Source: Clostridiales bacterium
GTDB taxonomy: Bacteria > Bacillota > Clostridia > Christensenellales > Borkfalkiaceae
Direction of reading: 5' to 3'
Length of the DNA: 60,779 bases
Assembly (NCBI GenBank): GCA_015055545.1
Contig: SVHY01000005.1
Location: 1 to 60,779, forward strand
In this document: positions 17,880-25,639 of the stretch, in pieces
Layout of the letters: each line of letters begins with the position of its first letter
Numbering within the stretch: the stretch's first letter is position 1
The notes under the pieces: generated by a model
Told to the model about the DNA's origin: nothing
The model's database searches: none
What the model saw: the letters and a program-made list of their open reading frames with translations, nothing else
Made by a program: the position numbers and the translations under genes

Positions 17880-19768
17880 TACTTGCTCTCTTTCTTCAAA
17901 AGTTCTATATACGCGTACGATTTAGCCATTTTTACCGTATTTCCACAAATTTCCGCATACAATACTCTATCTATTTCGTAGCCTTGTTGCAAAGCAAACG
18001 ACAATTGCGTTCTCTCGTCAAAATTGTTCAGCATAACTGCCGTCTTTCCGTTTGCAAGCTCGTGCACGGTTACCATGCATTTATCACTTTCTACTTTGAA
18101 TACACTCGGTTTATCGGCAAAAAACGTTTTATATACTTCGCAAAGCGCGGTATTTTCCGCGTAATACGTGTCGGTATATACGCTTTCAATAGGTGCGCTA
18201 CAAAAATACACCGTACCTTTTCCCACTTTGTTTCTAGAAAGGAATACTTCGCCGTTATCGTCTTTGATAAGAATTTCCGCCGTGTCCGCAATGAGCTGTA
18301 ATCTATTTTCACAAGCCACGGAAAGTTCTTTCTCGTTTATCTTGCAACGCTTGGTATGGGACGTTCTTTCCTTGCCCCAAATCTTCATGCCCGTCAATCG
18401 TTCCTGTTCGCCTATGCCACCGCCGTTGTACGTTATCAAAAGGTTCGCACCTTCTTCCACTCGCTTTAACAACCGTCTTATCTGCAAATGTGGTATAGCG
18501 TTCGTGAGCGTAATACACGGCAATACGTAATAATCGCTGTCATTAAAAACGTCTTCTTCGTACATAAAATCGATATGTCTACCCACTTGCACACCAAGCA
18601 TAAACGCCCCGTACGCAATTTTCCATTGATCGATAAAATGTGGCAATATTACCACGGCATCCGCTTTCGGACGGGGCAACACGCCTATTTCTTTCAGTAC
18701 GCCCGATAATTCTTTCATTTTCAGTAAAACGCTTTTCGGCGTATAGTCCGCGTGCGCAAGCCCTAAATTGTTTTCAAGCGAGTTCATATCGTACGGCGGA
18801 AAATCTAAATGATCTTGTTCAAATGCACACCACCATAAATATCCGTTCGTACCCACCGCAACCGACGTCATCAACGACCGTTCTAAATATTCAGGCAAAT
18901 AGTCGTCCGATAATACACTCGGACCTAATGCGCTGATTTCTTCTACCATGCACGGTTTTCCACTTACCGACGAATAATAGGAAGTTTCGCACGCCGCGTG
19001 TAACGCCGAACGCATTCCATGTAAATTTTCCGTCCGACAATAGGGTGTAAATTCGGGGTACGGGTGCGTCGTCAATACGTCTACGTTTCGCGCCAACAAC
19101 CGTTGATTAAAAGCGCCTTGCAAATGCGGTCCGCACATTCCCGAATATATCGGACGCGTAGTATCTATCGCGCGAATTGCGTTTACGATAGACATTATCC
19201 AAAGCTCGCTTTGTTCTTCGTTTACGTCGTAGCTTAAACAGTTACATTCGTTCCCCGGTTCCCAAGCAATGATATTTTCGTAATCTTTCAATTCCCGAAC
19301 CATATCGGAAATAAACCGACATTCCCATACGATTGCCATAGGGTCAGCCAGGACGTCCTTTCCTTTCAACAACGGCGGAATAAACCGTCTACCGCTCATC
19401 CAACCCGTGATAAACGCAACGATTACTTTCATGCCGTTCTTTTTCGCTATATCCAAAACCGTTTTAAATTGCTCCAGCTTTTCTTCTGATAAACCGCTCA
19501 ACGGAAATTTTTGATCGCTTAATATCTTTTCATTGACGCGCACTTTATAACTCATCGAGTTGAAAAAGTTGCTCTTGGGAATAGGATTTTCGGCTATCGG
19601 CTGAAAATCGTCCCACGTAGGAAAAATACGGATACAATTCACACCGTATTCTTTCAAGAGCGCTAAATCCTTTTCCACTACCTGCTTATCGAATTGTTTC
19701 CACATAAAACAACCCGCGTTCGACGCCCAGTAATTGCAACCTATTAAAAATTCTTCTTTTTTCTTCAT
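17879..19768 (-). CDS. GH5-like retaining glycoside hydrolase
   Basis: 629 residues without a signal peptide. The N-terminal 330 residues are a clan GH-A TIM barrel: FLIGCNYWASNAGCFMW, CIRIFPTWDDFQP, then the acid/base Glu in WEPGNEC (E174) and the nucleophile Glu in CMVEEISALG (E276 or E277). The C-terminal 250 residues contain a glutamine-amidotransferase-like/beta-galactosidase trimerisation-like fold (LLITYNGGGIGEQERLTG, 450-467) and a small beta domain, as in GH42-like enzymes. It is the first gene of the cluster, facing the AraC gene. It likely cleaves the oligosaccharide backbone; mannanase or galactosidase activity cannot be told apart from sequence alone. Confidence 0.75.
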   Translation of the reverse strand: MKKKEEFLIGCNYWASNAGCFMWKQFDKQVVEKDLALLKEYGVNCIRIFPTWDDFQPIAENPIPKSNFFNSMSYKVRVNEKILSDQKFPLSGLSEEKLEQFKTVLDIAKKNGMKVIVAFITGWMSGRRFIPPLLKGKDVLADPMAIVWECRFISDMVRELKDYENIIAWEPGNECNCLSYDVNEEQSELWIMSIVNAIRAIDTTRPIYSGMCGPHLQGAFNQRLLARNVDVLTTHPYPEFTPYCRTENLHGMRSALHAACETSYYSSVSGKPCMVEEISALGPSVLSDDYLPEYLERSLMTSVAVGTNGYLWWCAFEQDHLDFPPYDMNSLENNLGLAHADYTPKSVLLKMKELSGVLKEIGVLPRPKADAVVILPHFIDQWKIAYGAFMLGVQVGRHIDFMYEEDVFNDSDYYVLPCITLTNAIPHLQIRRLLKRVEEGANLLITYNGGGIGEQERLTGMKIWGKERTSHTKRCKINEKELSVACENRLQLIADTAEILIKDDNGEVFLSRNKVGKGTVYFCSAPIESVYTDTYYAENTALCEVYKTFFADKPSVFKVESDKCMVTVHELANGKTAVMLNNFDERTQLSFALQQGYEIDRVLYAEICGNTVKMAKSYAYIELLKKESK

Positions 19769-19892
19769 ACTTTTAACTTGCCACTATTCGCTATTATACG
19801 ATTTTTGTTTATTATAACATAAAAACCACGGCTTTTCATGTATTATCAGCTCAATTTTATTGTATAATTATCCCAAAATTTACAATTATATA

Positions 19893-19921
19893 TTGACATA
19901 CATAAAAATAGGTGTTATAAT
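19893..19921 (+). promoter_or_regulatory. Sigma-A promoter of the AraC gene
   Basis: TTGACA (19893-19898), a 17-base spacer and TATAAT (19916-19921), with GGGAG about 20 bases later. On the opposite strand the hydrolase operon has TATAAT-like boxes near 19790-19815 but no good -35, as expected for an activator-dependent promoter. Confidence 0.8.
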
Positions 19922-19950
19922 ATATCCACTAGACTAAATGGGAGATTTTT

Positions 19951-20904
19951 ATGAACAATATTGATATTCCTGATTCACTACCAAAGCACCCTAAACATCC
20001 GTTTTATTTGGCTACAGAATTTTTCAGCGAGAACACTATGAAAAGTGTGCATTGCTTTTTACATGCCCCTAGAATCAAAGGGGGCTGGGGCTATCCCATT
20101 AAGGCACATAAGCATGAATTTTATGAAATTAATTTGGTTACGGATGGCGAAGGTATTCATTACATCAACAACGAAAAAATTAATATTCGCGCTGGAGATT
20201 TATTCATTATCCCCCCCAACGTTGAACACGGGTATTTTGAAATATCCGATTTACATATCTTCCACGCGCTATTAGGGCCTAGATTTTTTTCAATATATAA
20301 ACCAACTCTAAAAAGCATGAAAGGGTTTGATTCTCTTTTTAACATTGAACCGTTATTGCGTTCCAATAAAAACCATAATTCTTATTTGCAACTTTCTAAG
20401 TCGCAATTTGAAGAAGTCTATCAAGACTTACATAACATAATGCATTATAATGAGGAGGACGTTTACGATTATAACGTGCAAGCGGCTATCGTTTTCCAAT
20501 TGATTTGTAAATTCTGTAAAAGCTATTGCTCCACTACGTTATTTCCGCGCCAAATATCGCAGCCTATCCATTCATACGTTCCTATCATTATCTATGCAAT
20601 GGAGTTTATCAAAAAGAATATCGCAAATAAACTTACCATTGAAATTATAGCAAAAGAATTGTCCGTTTCCCCTGCAACGTTCAAGCGGTATTTCACCGAA
20701 ATCGCAAAAATACCACCTATGGAATATATTATTAAATTGCGTTTACGACAAGCAAAAAAAATGCTCGCTAATACAGACAAATCCATTACTTTTATCGCCT
20801 ACGAATGTGGTTTTTTCGATTCTTCGCATTTCGTCCGCCTATTTAAAAAAAGCGAAAACATAAGTCCTAGCGAATACAGAAAACAATTTAAAGTTTCGCA
20901 ATAA
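19951..20904 (+). CDS. AraC-family transcriptional regulator of the sugar cluster
   Basis: 317 residues. An N-terminal cupin sensor (HKHEFYEINLVTDGEGIHYI ... AGDLFIIPPNVEHGY, about 47-95) is followed by two AraC helix-turn-helix motifs at about 210-315 (IEIIAKELSVSPATFKRYF; ITFIAYECGFFDSSHFVRLF). AraC/XylS members with this layout bind a sugar in the cupin and usually activate adjacent operons. It is divergent from the hydrolase/transporter cluster, 182 bases away, and that cluster's promoter lacks a -35, which fits direct activation. Start ATG 19951 after GGGAG. The gene ends at a strong terminator at 20985. Confidence 0.92.
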   Translation: MNNIDIPDSLPKHPKHPFYLATEFFSENTMKSVHCFLHAPRIKGGWGYPIKAHKHEFYEINLVTDGEGIHYINNEKINIRAGDLFIIPPNVEHGYFEISDLHIFHALLGPRFFSIYKPTLKSMKGFDSLFNIEPLLRSNKNHNSYLQLSKSQFEEVYQDLHNIMHYNEEDVYDYNVQAAIVFQLICKFCKSYCSTTLFPRQISQPIHSYVPIIIYAMEFIKKNIANKLTIEIIAKELSVSPATFKRYFTEIAKIPPMEYIIKLRLRQAKKMLANTDKSITFIAYECGFFDSSHFVRLFKKSENISPSEYRKQFKVSQ

Positions 20905-20984
20905 TCCTTCCCCTTTCTTAAAAATTTATCTTAACTTAGACAATATACTCCGACGACAGATTATCCATTACGCACACGCATAAG

Positions 20985-21016
20985 AAAATCTCACGGATTT
21001 TACTCCGTGAGATTTT
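20985..21016. terminator. Intrinsic terminator (AraC gene)
   Basis: AAAATCTCACGGA/TCCGTGAGATTTT, a 13-bp stem with a 6-base loop ending in T residues. It works for the plus-strand AraC gene, and its A/T flanks make it usable from the other side for the minus-strand isomerase remnant. Confidence 0.75.
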
Positions 21017-21095
21017 CCTATTTTATCTGTAAATTTTTATTCCATTAACCTTACATATTACCTTGTCCGCCAAAAACGATTACGTCCATAACTTC

Positions 21096-21373
21096 TCAAA
21101 TTCTCGTCTTTAAAAACGAAAAGGCTTTTTCAATATCCGCTTGCGGATTATCGCCACATTCCCTTTCAATCGTCAAGAACCCGTCAAACCCGATTTCTTT
21201 GAGCGCTTTTAAGTAGTTTACCCAGTCCACTTCGCCCTCGCCAAGCGGTACTTCTTTAAACCCTTCGCAAGCGTTTAATGCATCCACACCGCCTTTCGTG
21301 TCCTGCAAAAACGCAAGCAACGTCTTCGCCTTTTCAGGACCCGTTTCTATCGCAAGCGTTACCCCCTTACTTT
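21096..21373 (-). pseudogene. C-terminal remnant of a sugar-phosphate isomerase/epimerase
   Basis: About 92 residues from GVTLAIETGPEKAKTLL through GEGEVDWVNYLKALKEIGF and GFLTIERECG match the last third of xylose-isomerase-like TIM-barrel proteins (AP endonuclease family 2), usually 270-290 residues. The upstream two-thirds are missing: right before GVTLA the sequence turns into the 40-nt hairpin and the structured ncRNA. The open frame continues upstream into that RNA region only by chance. The remnant sits close to the sugar locus and probably belonged to it. Loss of the N terminus looks like a deletion or a junction created at the ncRNA unit. Confidence 0.75.
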
Positions 21374-21397
21374 CCTTATTTCTCCTAAAAACAAAAG

Positions 21398-21437
21398 AAC
21401 GCCAATTAGAAACCGTATATCGTTTCCCAGCGGCGTT
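21398..21437 (-). repeat. Conserved 40-nt hairpin, copy 1
   Basis: Outer arms AACGCC/GGCGTT enclose an inner GGAAAC/GTTTCT stem, followed on the minus strand by a CTTTTGTTTTT tract. 38 of 40 bases equal copy 2 at 57455-57494. In both places it lies just downstream of the ncRNA terminator. It is probably a second terminator, but its conservation exceeds that of the RNA before it. Confidence 0.75.
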
Positions 21438-21462
21438 TCTTTTTTTGCCAAACCTATAAATT

Positions 21463-21675
21463 AAAAAAGAATGCCGCCTCTTTCGAGACAACATCCGCAG
21501 AAAATATCATCTCAAAAGCTGCGACACTTCAAAACACATTTACACTTCATCGCCGTGAAAGGGATTTGTATAAAGCGAGATAGATATAATCCACCAAGAT
21601 TATATCCCTAACCACAACAAACTATAAAATTGAAGTGTAAAAATTCTCCTTGATTAAAGTGTTTTGAAAAGTCGC
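21463..21675 (-). ncRNA. Structured ncRNA, copy 1 (about 213 nt)
   Basis: A perfect promoter fires at G21675. The RNA starts GCGAC and folds as a rod. P1 pairs 21675-21659 with 21521-21537 (17 positions, one mismatch). A 5' bulge carries AAGGAG (21646-21651). P2 pairs 21631-21640 with 21540-21549 (10 bp). A distal hairpin GATATAATC/GATTATATC (21583-21606) has a UGGU-containing loop. A terminator (10-bp stem, GAAA loop, U-rich tract) ends it at about 21463. No open frame fits inside. The paralogue at 57516-57725 keeps the same stems with different bases, which is covariation. Length and rod shape recall 6S RNA, but the strongly one-sided bulge is unusual; identity unresolved. Confidence 0.8.
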
Positions 21676-21681
21676 ATAATC

Positions 21682-21710
21682 ATTATATGGCATTTTGAAA
21701 ATAATGTCAA
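21682..21710 (-). promoter_or_regulatory. Promoter of ncRNA copy 1
   Basis: TTGACA (21705-21710), a 17-base spacer and TATAAT (21682-21687): full consensus. The expected start lies 7 bases downstream, at the first base of stem P1. Confidence 0.88.
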
Positions 21711-21763
21711 TGATTTTCAAAAGGAAAAGACGATTTATATTCTAAACCGTCTTCCCAAATTAT

Positions 21764-22128
21764 TTATTTCAACTCGATTATTTCCCCTATCAGTTTTATC
21801 CTACCCCTATACGGTGGATAATTTTTATCCACACGTATCACCTGCAAAACAATATCTTGCACATCTTGATGTATTCCGCAATCTACTTCTACAATAGATT
21901 TAATCGTCGTCTTATCTTCTTCATCTATGTACCACCCAGCTGGACCATATATCGTTTCTACCAATACGTATCGTCTTGTTTCCGTTGAAAATTCAGCTCG
22001 GGTTCTATAATATGCCAATTCTTCCTTTTCCGTCGCTTGTCTTATAGTTTTTTTCCCGCAATTAGGACACCCTCGCATCCATCTCGTTCCATAAACGTAT
22101 ATAAGCAATTTACACAAGTATATATCAT
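21764..22128 (-). pseudogene. Frameshifted zinc-ribbon protein
   Basis: ATG 22128, preceded by GAGAGG, opens MIYTCVNCLYTFMERDGCE. The family-like continuation GCPNCGKKTIRQATEKEELA ... ends at 21764 but lies in a different frame. Adding one base to the GGG run at 22070-22072 joins them as ERDGCE-GCPNCGKK and gives a CxxC...CxxC zinc ribbon of about 121 residues with the rest intact. The length of 365 nt, one short of a multiple of three, agrees. The C-terminal part (ETIYGPAGWYIDEEDKT, RGRIKLIGEIIELK) is not a family I recognise. It is either a true frameshift or a homopolymer miscall; the in-frame TTG at 22141 is not a credible start. Confidence 0.7.
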
Positions 22129-22284
22129 TATATCCTCTCAAGTAAATTTAATTTTTCCTTATTATAAAATATATTTATAAAAAATACAAGCATGTTACCA
22201 TTCTATATTACCAACAATGACGTAAAATCATTATCCATCAAAACAAGAGAAATAAGCATTCGCTCCTGTTCAATATTTTTTCAA

Positions 22285-22393
22285 TTTATTAGAAAATTTA
22301 TTAGAAAAAATAAAAAACACGATTTTTTATTAGAAAAAAATTTTGTCTATTTTTGTTCTAATAAAACCGCAAAAAATTTTATTAGAACAAAAA
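22285..22393. repeat. AT-rich block: five TTTATTAGAA repeats and a 17-bp inverted repeat
   Basis: TTTATTAGAAAA occurs in tandem at 22285-22296 and 22297-22308, and again at 22326-22337. The motif then appears twice more as a perfect 17-bp inverted repeat, 22350-22366 and 22377-22393, with a 10-base gap. This fills most of the 320-base gap between the zinc-ribbon gene and tRNA-Arg. I see no gene in it. It could be a binding array, a transcription barrier or a decayed element. Confidence 0.7.
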
Positions 22394-22424
22394 TAAGTTC
22401 AAAGTAAAAGTATCAAAAATAAGC

Positions 22425-22460
22425 AAAAAACAAGCGAAAATCGTATGATTTTCGCTTGTT
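22425..22460 (-). terminator. Intrinsic terminator of tRNA-Arg
   Basis: AACAAGCGAAAATC/GATTTTCGCTTGTT, a 14-bp stem with a 4-base loop, followed on the minus strand by a U6 tract. It is placed right after the tRNA CCA end. Confidence 0.88.
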
Positions 22461-22461
22461 T

Positions 22462-22538
<77 letters not shown>

Positions 22539-22559
22539 TTGCTCATTAAATGCCTATAT

Positions 22560-22588
22560 AGTATAGACTGTTTTTTATTTTTTGTCAA
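22560..22588 (-). promoter_or_regulatory. Promoter of tRNA-Arg
   Basis: TTGACA (22583-22588), a 17-base spacer and TATACT (22560-22565). The transcription start would lie about 15 bases before the mature 5' end. The promoter sits just past the stop codon of the membrane-protein gene. Confidence 0.85.
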
Positions 22589-22606
22589 CTGTTTTTGAGT
22601 ACTTTT

Positions 22607-23524
22607 TTAAAGCTTTTCATGGAAATTTTGTAACATTCGTTTTGCGGTGGATAACATATACAATCCTACGCAAACAATACCTATACATACCCCTATCCCT
22701 GTCAACGCATTCCAAACGACTGCATGGTGTACGGCAAACGTTTGCATGATCAGCGTTTGTAAGATAAACACCGATACGAGCGCCGTCGCAAAATTCACGT
22801 TCCGCACGATTCTTACGATAATATCGTCGCAGCGTTTGGCTTTCGCCATATGCCGCGCTGCCGTTGCCATACGGTATACGGCAAACGCCCCCATTACGTA
22901 TACAATCCAAGCGGGCATACGGAACGCACCGCCCTTTATCAATATCAGCACTACCGACAACAGCAACACACTCGTAGACGTTAATAACGTAACCCCGCAA
23001 GAACGGTACGATGCAAGTTTTTCTTTTTGCAAGCGCGTTGGATTGCCGCCGAACTTGCGTTCGTTTTTCCGATTTTCCAACAACACGCCGCCGCGCATGG
23101 ACGTTAGCAACACGTAATAACCAGCCAACACCCAATACCAAAACACGCCCGAATACAGCGCCATAACGCACAAGAACACCGTATACGCTACGTTGCCGAA
23201 AAACGAACACGCACCAAGCACTACCGTACGGAACACGTAGTCGCGGCGCAAGTTACGCGTAAACGTATGCTTATCCGCCATGGCAAGTAACCGCTGTTTC
23301 AACGCGCGCAAAAGCTGTCCCGTCAAAAACAGCGCGTAAACGAGCGTAAGACCCGTACACGCGTAAATAATATAAGCGGGCGCGCTCTTACCCGCGCCAC
23401 CGACGATTGCAATCACCGTCAAGGCGAAAAAGGTAAAAAACGCCCCGTAAACGAGCAACGCCACCCAACTGGGCGGGTTGCAAAATCGTTGCCATATCCG
23501 TTTCAAAAAGCCTTGACGTTGCAC
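22607..23524 (-). CDS. Polytopic membrane protein of unknown function
   Basis: 305 residues with about seven to eight hydrophobic helices (for example VALLVYGAFFTFFALTVIAI, VVLGACSFFGNVAYTVFLC and GVTLLTSTSVLLLSVVLILI) and short basic loops (LKQRLL, NLRRDY, RKNERKF). It has no recognised motif. The start is GTG 23524 with GAGGT at good spacing; no internal ATG has a better site. It lies 8 bases after the SpoIIE-type phosphatase gene in the same direction, so they are probably one operon and the pair may form a membrane signalling unit (inferred). Confidence 0.75.
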   Translation of the reverse strand: MQRQGFLKRIWQRFCNPPSWVALLVYGAFFTFFALTVIAIVGGAGKSAPAYIIYACTGLTLVYALFLTGQLLRALKQRLLAMADKHTFTRNLRRDYVFRTVVLGACSFFGNVAYTVFLCVMALYSGVFWYWVLAGYYVLLTSMRGGVLLENRKNERKFGGNPTRLQKEKLASYRSCGVTLLTSTSVLLLSVVLILIKGGAFRMPAWIVYVMGAFAVYRMATAARHMAKAKRCDDIIVRIVRNVNFATALVSVFILQTLIMQTFAVHHAVVWNALTGIGVCIGIVCVGLYMLSTAKRMLQNFHEKL

Positions 23525-23532
23525 GCTTTACC

Positions 23533-24618
23533 TCACAAATCAAACGCGATCGCCGTAATATCGTCTGAAAAACGACCGCCGCTGAATACCTGCAACGCCG
23601 ATTTAAGTTTACCAATAAAATCTTCCGCGCCGCGGCTTTGCGCCAAAACGCTTTCCGTGCGCTCTATCCCGAACAACTCGCCTTTGGCGTTCATGCACTC
23701 GGTTACGCCGTCCGTTACGAGCGCCAAGATATCCCCTTTGTCAAAGGGTAATTCGCGTTCGCTGTAAACGTAATCAGGCATCCAATTAGAAACGGGTGGT
23801 GCAGGCGATTCAATCTCGTTAATACCAAGCGAATTTTTCAATAAAATAGGCGCGTTATGCCCCGCCGAAGTATATTTAAGCGTTTGCGCGGCTTTGTCTA
23901 TACGCACCGCCGCCACCGTGATATACGAACGCTCGTCTTGACCAAGCTCGTTAAATTTCGTGTTGAGCTGGGTAAGTGCTTTTGCAAGGTCGGGTTGTTT
24001 TCTATCAAAGCCCGCTTTCACGAACGCCGAAAGCATACCCGCCGACACGCCTTTACCCGATACGTCCGCCAAAACGCCGTACGTTTGACCGTTCAATTCG
24101 TATACGTCGGGCAAGTCGCCACCCACGTCGAAACAGGGGATATACATATACGAATAAGGCACGCCGCCCATGCTTTTGCCCGCAGGCAACAGGCGTTGTT
24201 GCATTTGTTTCGCAGAAAGCATTTCCCGTTCCATTTCCGTTTGGTACGTACCGTCCGTCAAGCCTACAAACAGTTTCCCGCTCTCATCCACGGGTAGAAT
24301 ACGGATACGCACGGACAATTTATCCGTTTGACCACCGCGACGGACGCTCGTTTGCAGCGTTTCCGTTTGCTCGCAGTTATCCGCAATCGCCGCGCGCATA
24401 GCGCGTAAAAACGCACAGTAGCCACATTTCGCGCCCATACCGCACGCGTCCGTTTCCGTGCAAGCGAGTACGGCTTTGAGCGTGCCGCGTTTTTTTACGT
24501 TCTCAGAAAAGGAACGCCGAAACGCCGCGTTGGTGAATTTCACCCGCAGCTTATCGTCGAATACGAACACTCCCTCAGGGAGTCTATCGAATACTTTTTT
24601 GAGCGCTCCGTTCGTCAT
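23533..24618 (-). CDS. PAS-like/SpoIIE-family PP2C protein phosphatase
   Basis: 361 residues. Residues 1-115 resemble a PAS sensor (LPEGVFVFDDKLRVKFTNAA) with a cysteine group (CTETDACGMGAKCGYC) that may bind metal or sense redox. Residues about 140-361 are a SpoIIE/RsbU-type PPM phosphatase: MQQRLLP linker, DVGGDLPDVYELN, VLADVSGKGVSAGMLSAF, KYTSAGHNAPIL, LALVTDGVTEC and FSDDITAIAFDL. The metal-binding Asp positions are present. In this family the enzyme dephosphorylates anti-anti-sigma factors; no sigma or anti-sigma partner is encoded nearby. It is co-directional with the lipid kinase and the membrane protein. Confidence 0.9.
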   Translation of the reverse strand: MTNGALKKVFDRLPEGVFVFDDKLRVKFTNAAFRRSFSENVKKRGTLKAVLACTETDACGMGAKCGYCAFLRAMRAAIADNCEQTETLQTSVRRGGQTDKLSVRIRILPVDESGKLFVGLTDGTYQTEMEREMLSAKQMQQRLLPAGKSMGGVPYSYMYIPCFDVGGDLPDVYELNGQTYGVLADVSGKGVSAGMLSAFVKAGFDRKQPDLAKALTQLNTKFNELGQDERSYITVAAVRIDKAAQTLKYTSAGHNAPILLKNSLGINEIESPAPPVSNWMPDYVYSERELPFDKGDILALVTDGVTECMNAKGELFGIERTESVLAQSRGAEDFIGKLKSALQVFSGGRFSDDITAIAFDL

Positions 24619-24645
24619 TTTTTACCTATACTTATCTATACTTAC

Positions 24646-25518
24646 TTATCTATAAAATTGCAATCCGCGGCGCAGTTTTACGTCGAAGGATAAGTCCTTA
24701 TAAAGTTCGCCGTCTAATTGCACGGTACATTTTTTTTCGGGCATAAACTTCACCGCGTCGCATAAGAAATGGGTCGTTGCCGCGTAATCTAAAATCTTAC
24801 CCTTCAAAAGCTGGATAAACGCTTTGATTATTTTCCATTTCCCGCCGATACAATCGACGATAACGGTACTGATTTTGCCGTCGGAAACGTCTGCCGTAGG
24901 ACAAATTTTTATACCGCCGCCAAACTGCGAACCGTTACACGCCGCCGCTAACAATACGTCGCGCGTTTGCTTTTCGCCGTCCGCCTCAAATTCCACCTTA
25001 ATCCCTTTATACGCAAACAGGCTTTGGACAAGGCTTTTTAAATATTTTAGTTTCCCTTTACTTTTTCCCTTTTTGCAACGTTCTAAAACGTCTACGTCCA
25101 TGCCGATCCCCGCCACGTTCATACAACGCACGCCGTCCACTTCCAAATAATCCGTTTCCTGCACTCTGTCTTCCATAATCAGCGAAACAGCCTTATCCGC
25201 TTGTAAGGGCAAGCCTATTTTTTCCGCAAAATCGTTGCCCGTGCCTGACGGTATAAGCCCTAACCGACATGCGGTGGGATCGTGCAAGCCGTTCAAAACT
25301 TCGTGCAACGTACCGTCCCCACCCAGCGCGATGATGTCCTTTTCGCCGCCTTGCGTGAGTTCACGCACGATGTTCGTCGCATCGCCTACGCCGTGCGTTA
25401 AATGCGTTTGTACGCTCGCACCGTAAGAAAGAAACGTTTCTTGCGCCAGTTGCAAGTTTTTATCCGATTTCTTCTTGCCCGCCGTCGGGTTGGCTATCAA
25501 ATGGAAGATTTTTTTCAT
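24646..25518 (-). CDS. Diacylglycerol/lipid kinase, YegS/BmrU type
   Basis: 290 residues, cytoplasmic with membrane association expected. The catalytic domain signatures are LIANPTAGKKKSDKNL and ALGGDGTLHEVLNGL (nucleotide loop GGDGT), then GLIPSGTGNDFA. The C-terminal beta domain follows (DYLEVDGVRCMNVAGIGMD, FMPEKKCTVQLDGE). Family members phosphorylate diacylglycerol or related lipids to recycle them into phospholipid synthesis. First gene of a three-gene operon whose promoter shares its -35 box with the divergent CCA enzyme gene. A DgkB-type assignment is plausible but not certain. Confidence 0.9.
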   Translation of the reverse strand: MKKIFHLIANPTAGKKKSDKNLQLAQETFLSYGASVQTHLTHGVGDATNIVRELTQGGEKDIIALGGDGTLHEVLNGLHDPTACRLGLIPSGTGNDFAEKIGLPLQADKAVSLIMEDRVQETDYLEVDGVRCMNVAGIGMDVDVLERCKKGKSKGKLKYLKSLVQSLFAYKGIKVEFEADGEKQTRDVLLAAACNGSQFGGGIKICPTADVSDGKISTVIVDCIGGKWKIIKAFIQLLKGKILDYAATTHFLCDAVKFMPEKKCTVQLDGELYKDLSFDVKLRRGLQFYR

Positions 25519-25556
25519 TCGTGTTCCCCTATCGGAAAAAATTTTTCCGTAAATAT

Positions 25557-25608
25557 ATTATATAACACTTTGCGTAGAATTGCAATTTATTTTCAAATTT
25601 GATATACT
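25557..25608. promoter_or_regulatory. Divergent promoter pair sharing one -35 hexamer
   Basis: TTGCAA at 25580-25585 is its own reverse complement. To the right, a 17-base spacer leads to TATACT (25603-25608, CCA enzyme gene). To the left, a 17-base spacer leads to TATAAT (25557-25562, lipid kinase operon). The two polymerases cannot bind at the same time. Confidence 0.75.
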
Positions 25609-25639
25609 TTTATTATAAAACTTTTTTCGAGAATTTTTT

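Noticed and set aside
22285-22393. A CRISPR array
   Set aside because: Units are 10-12 bp, AT-rich and irregularly spaced, with no spacers and no cas genes.
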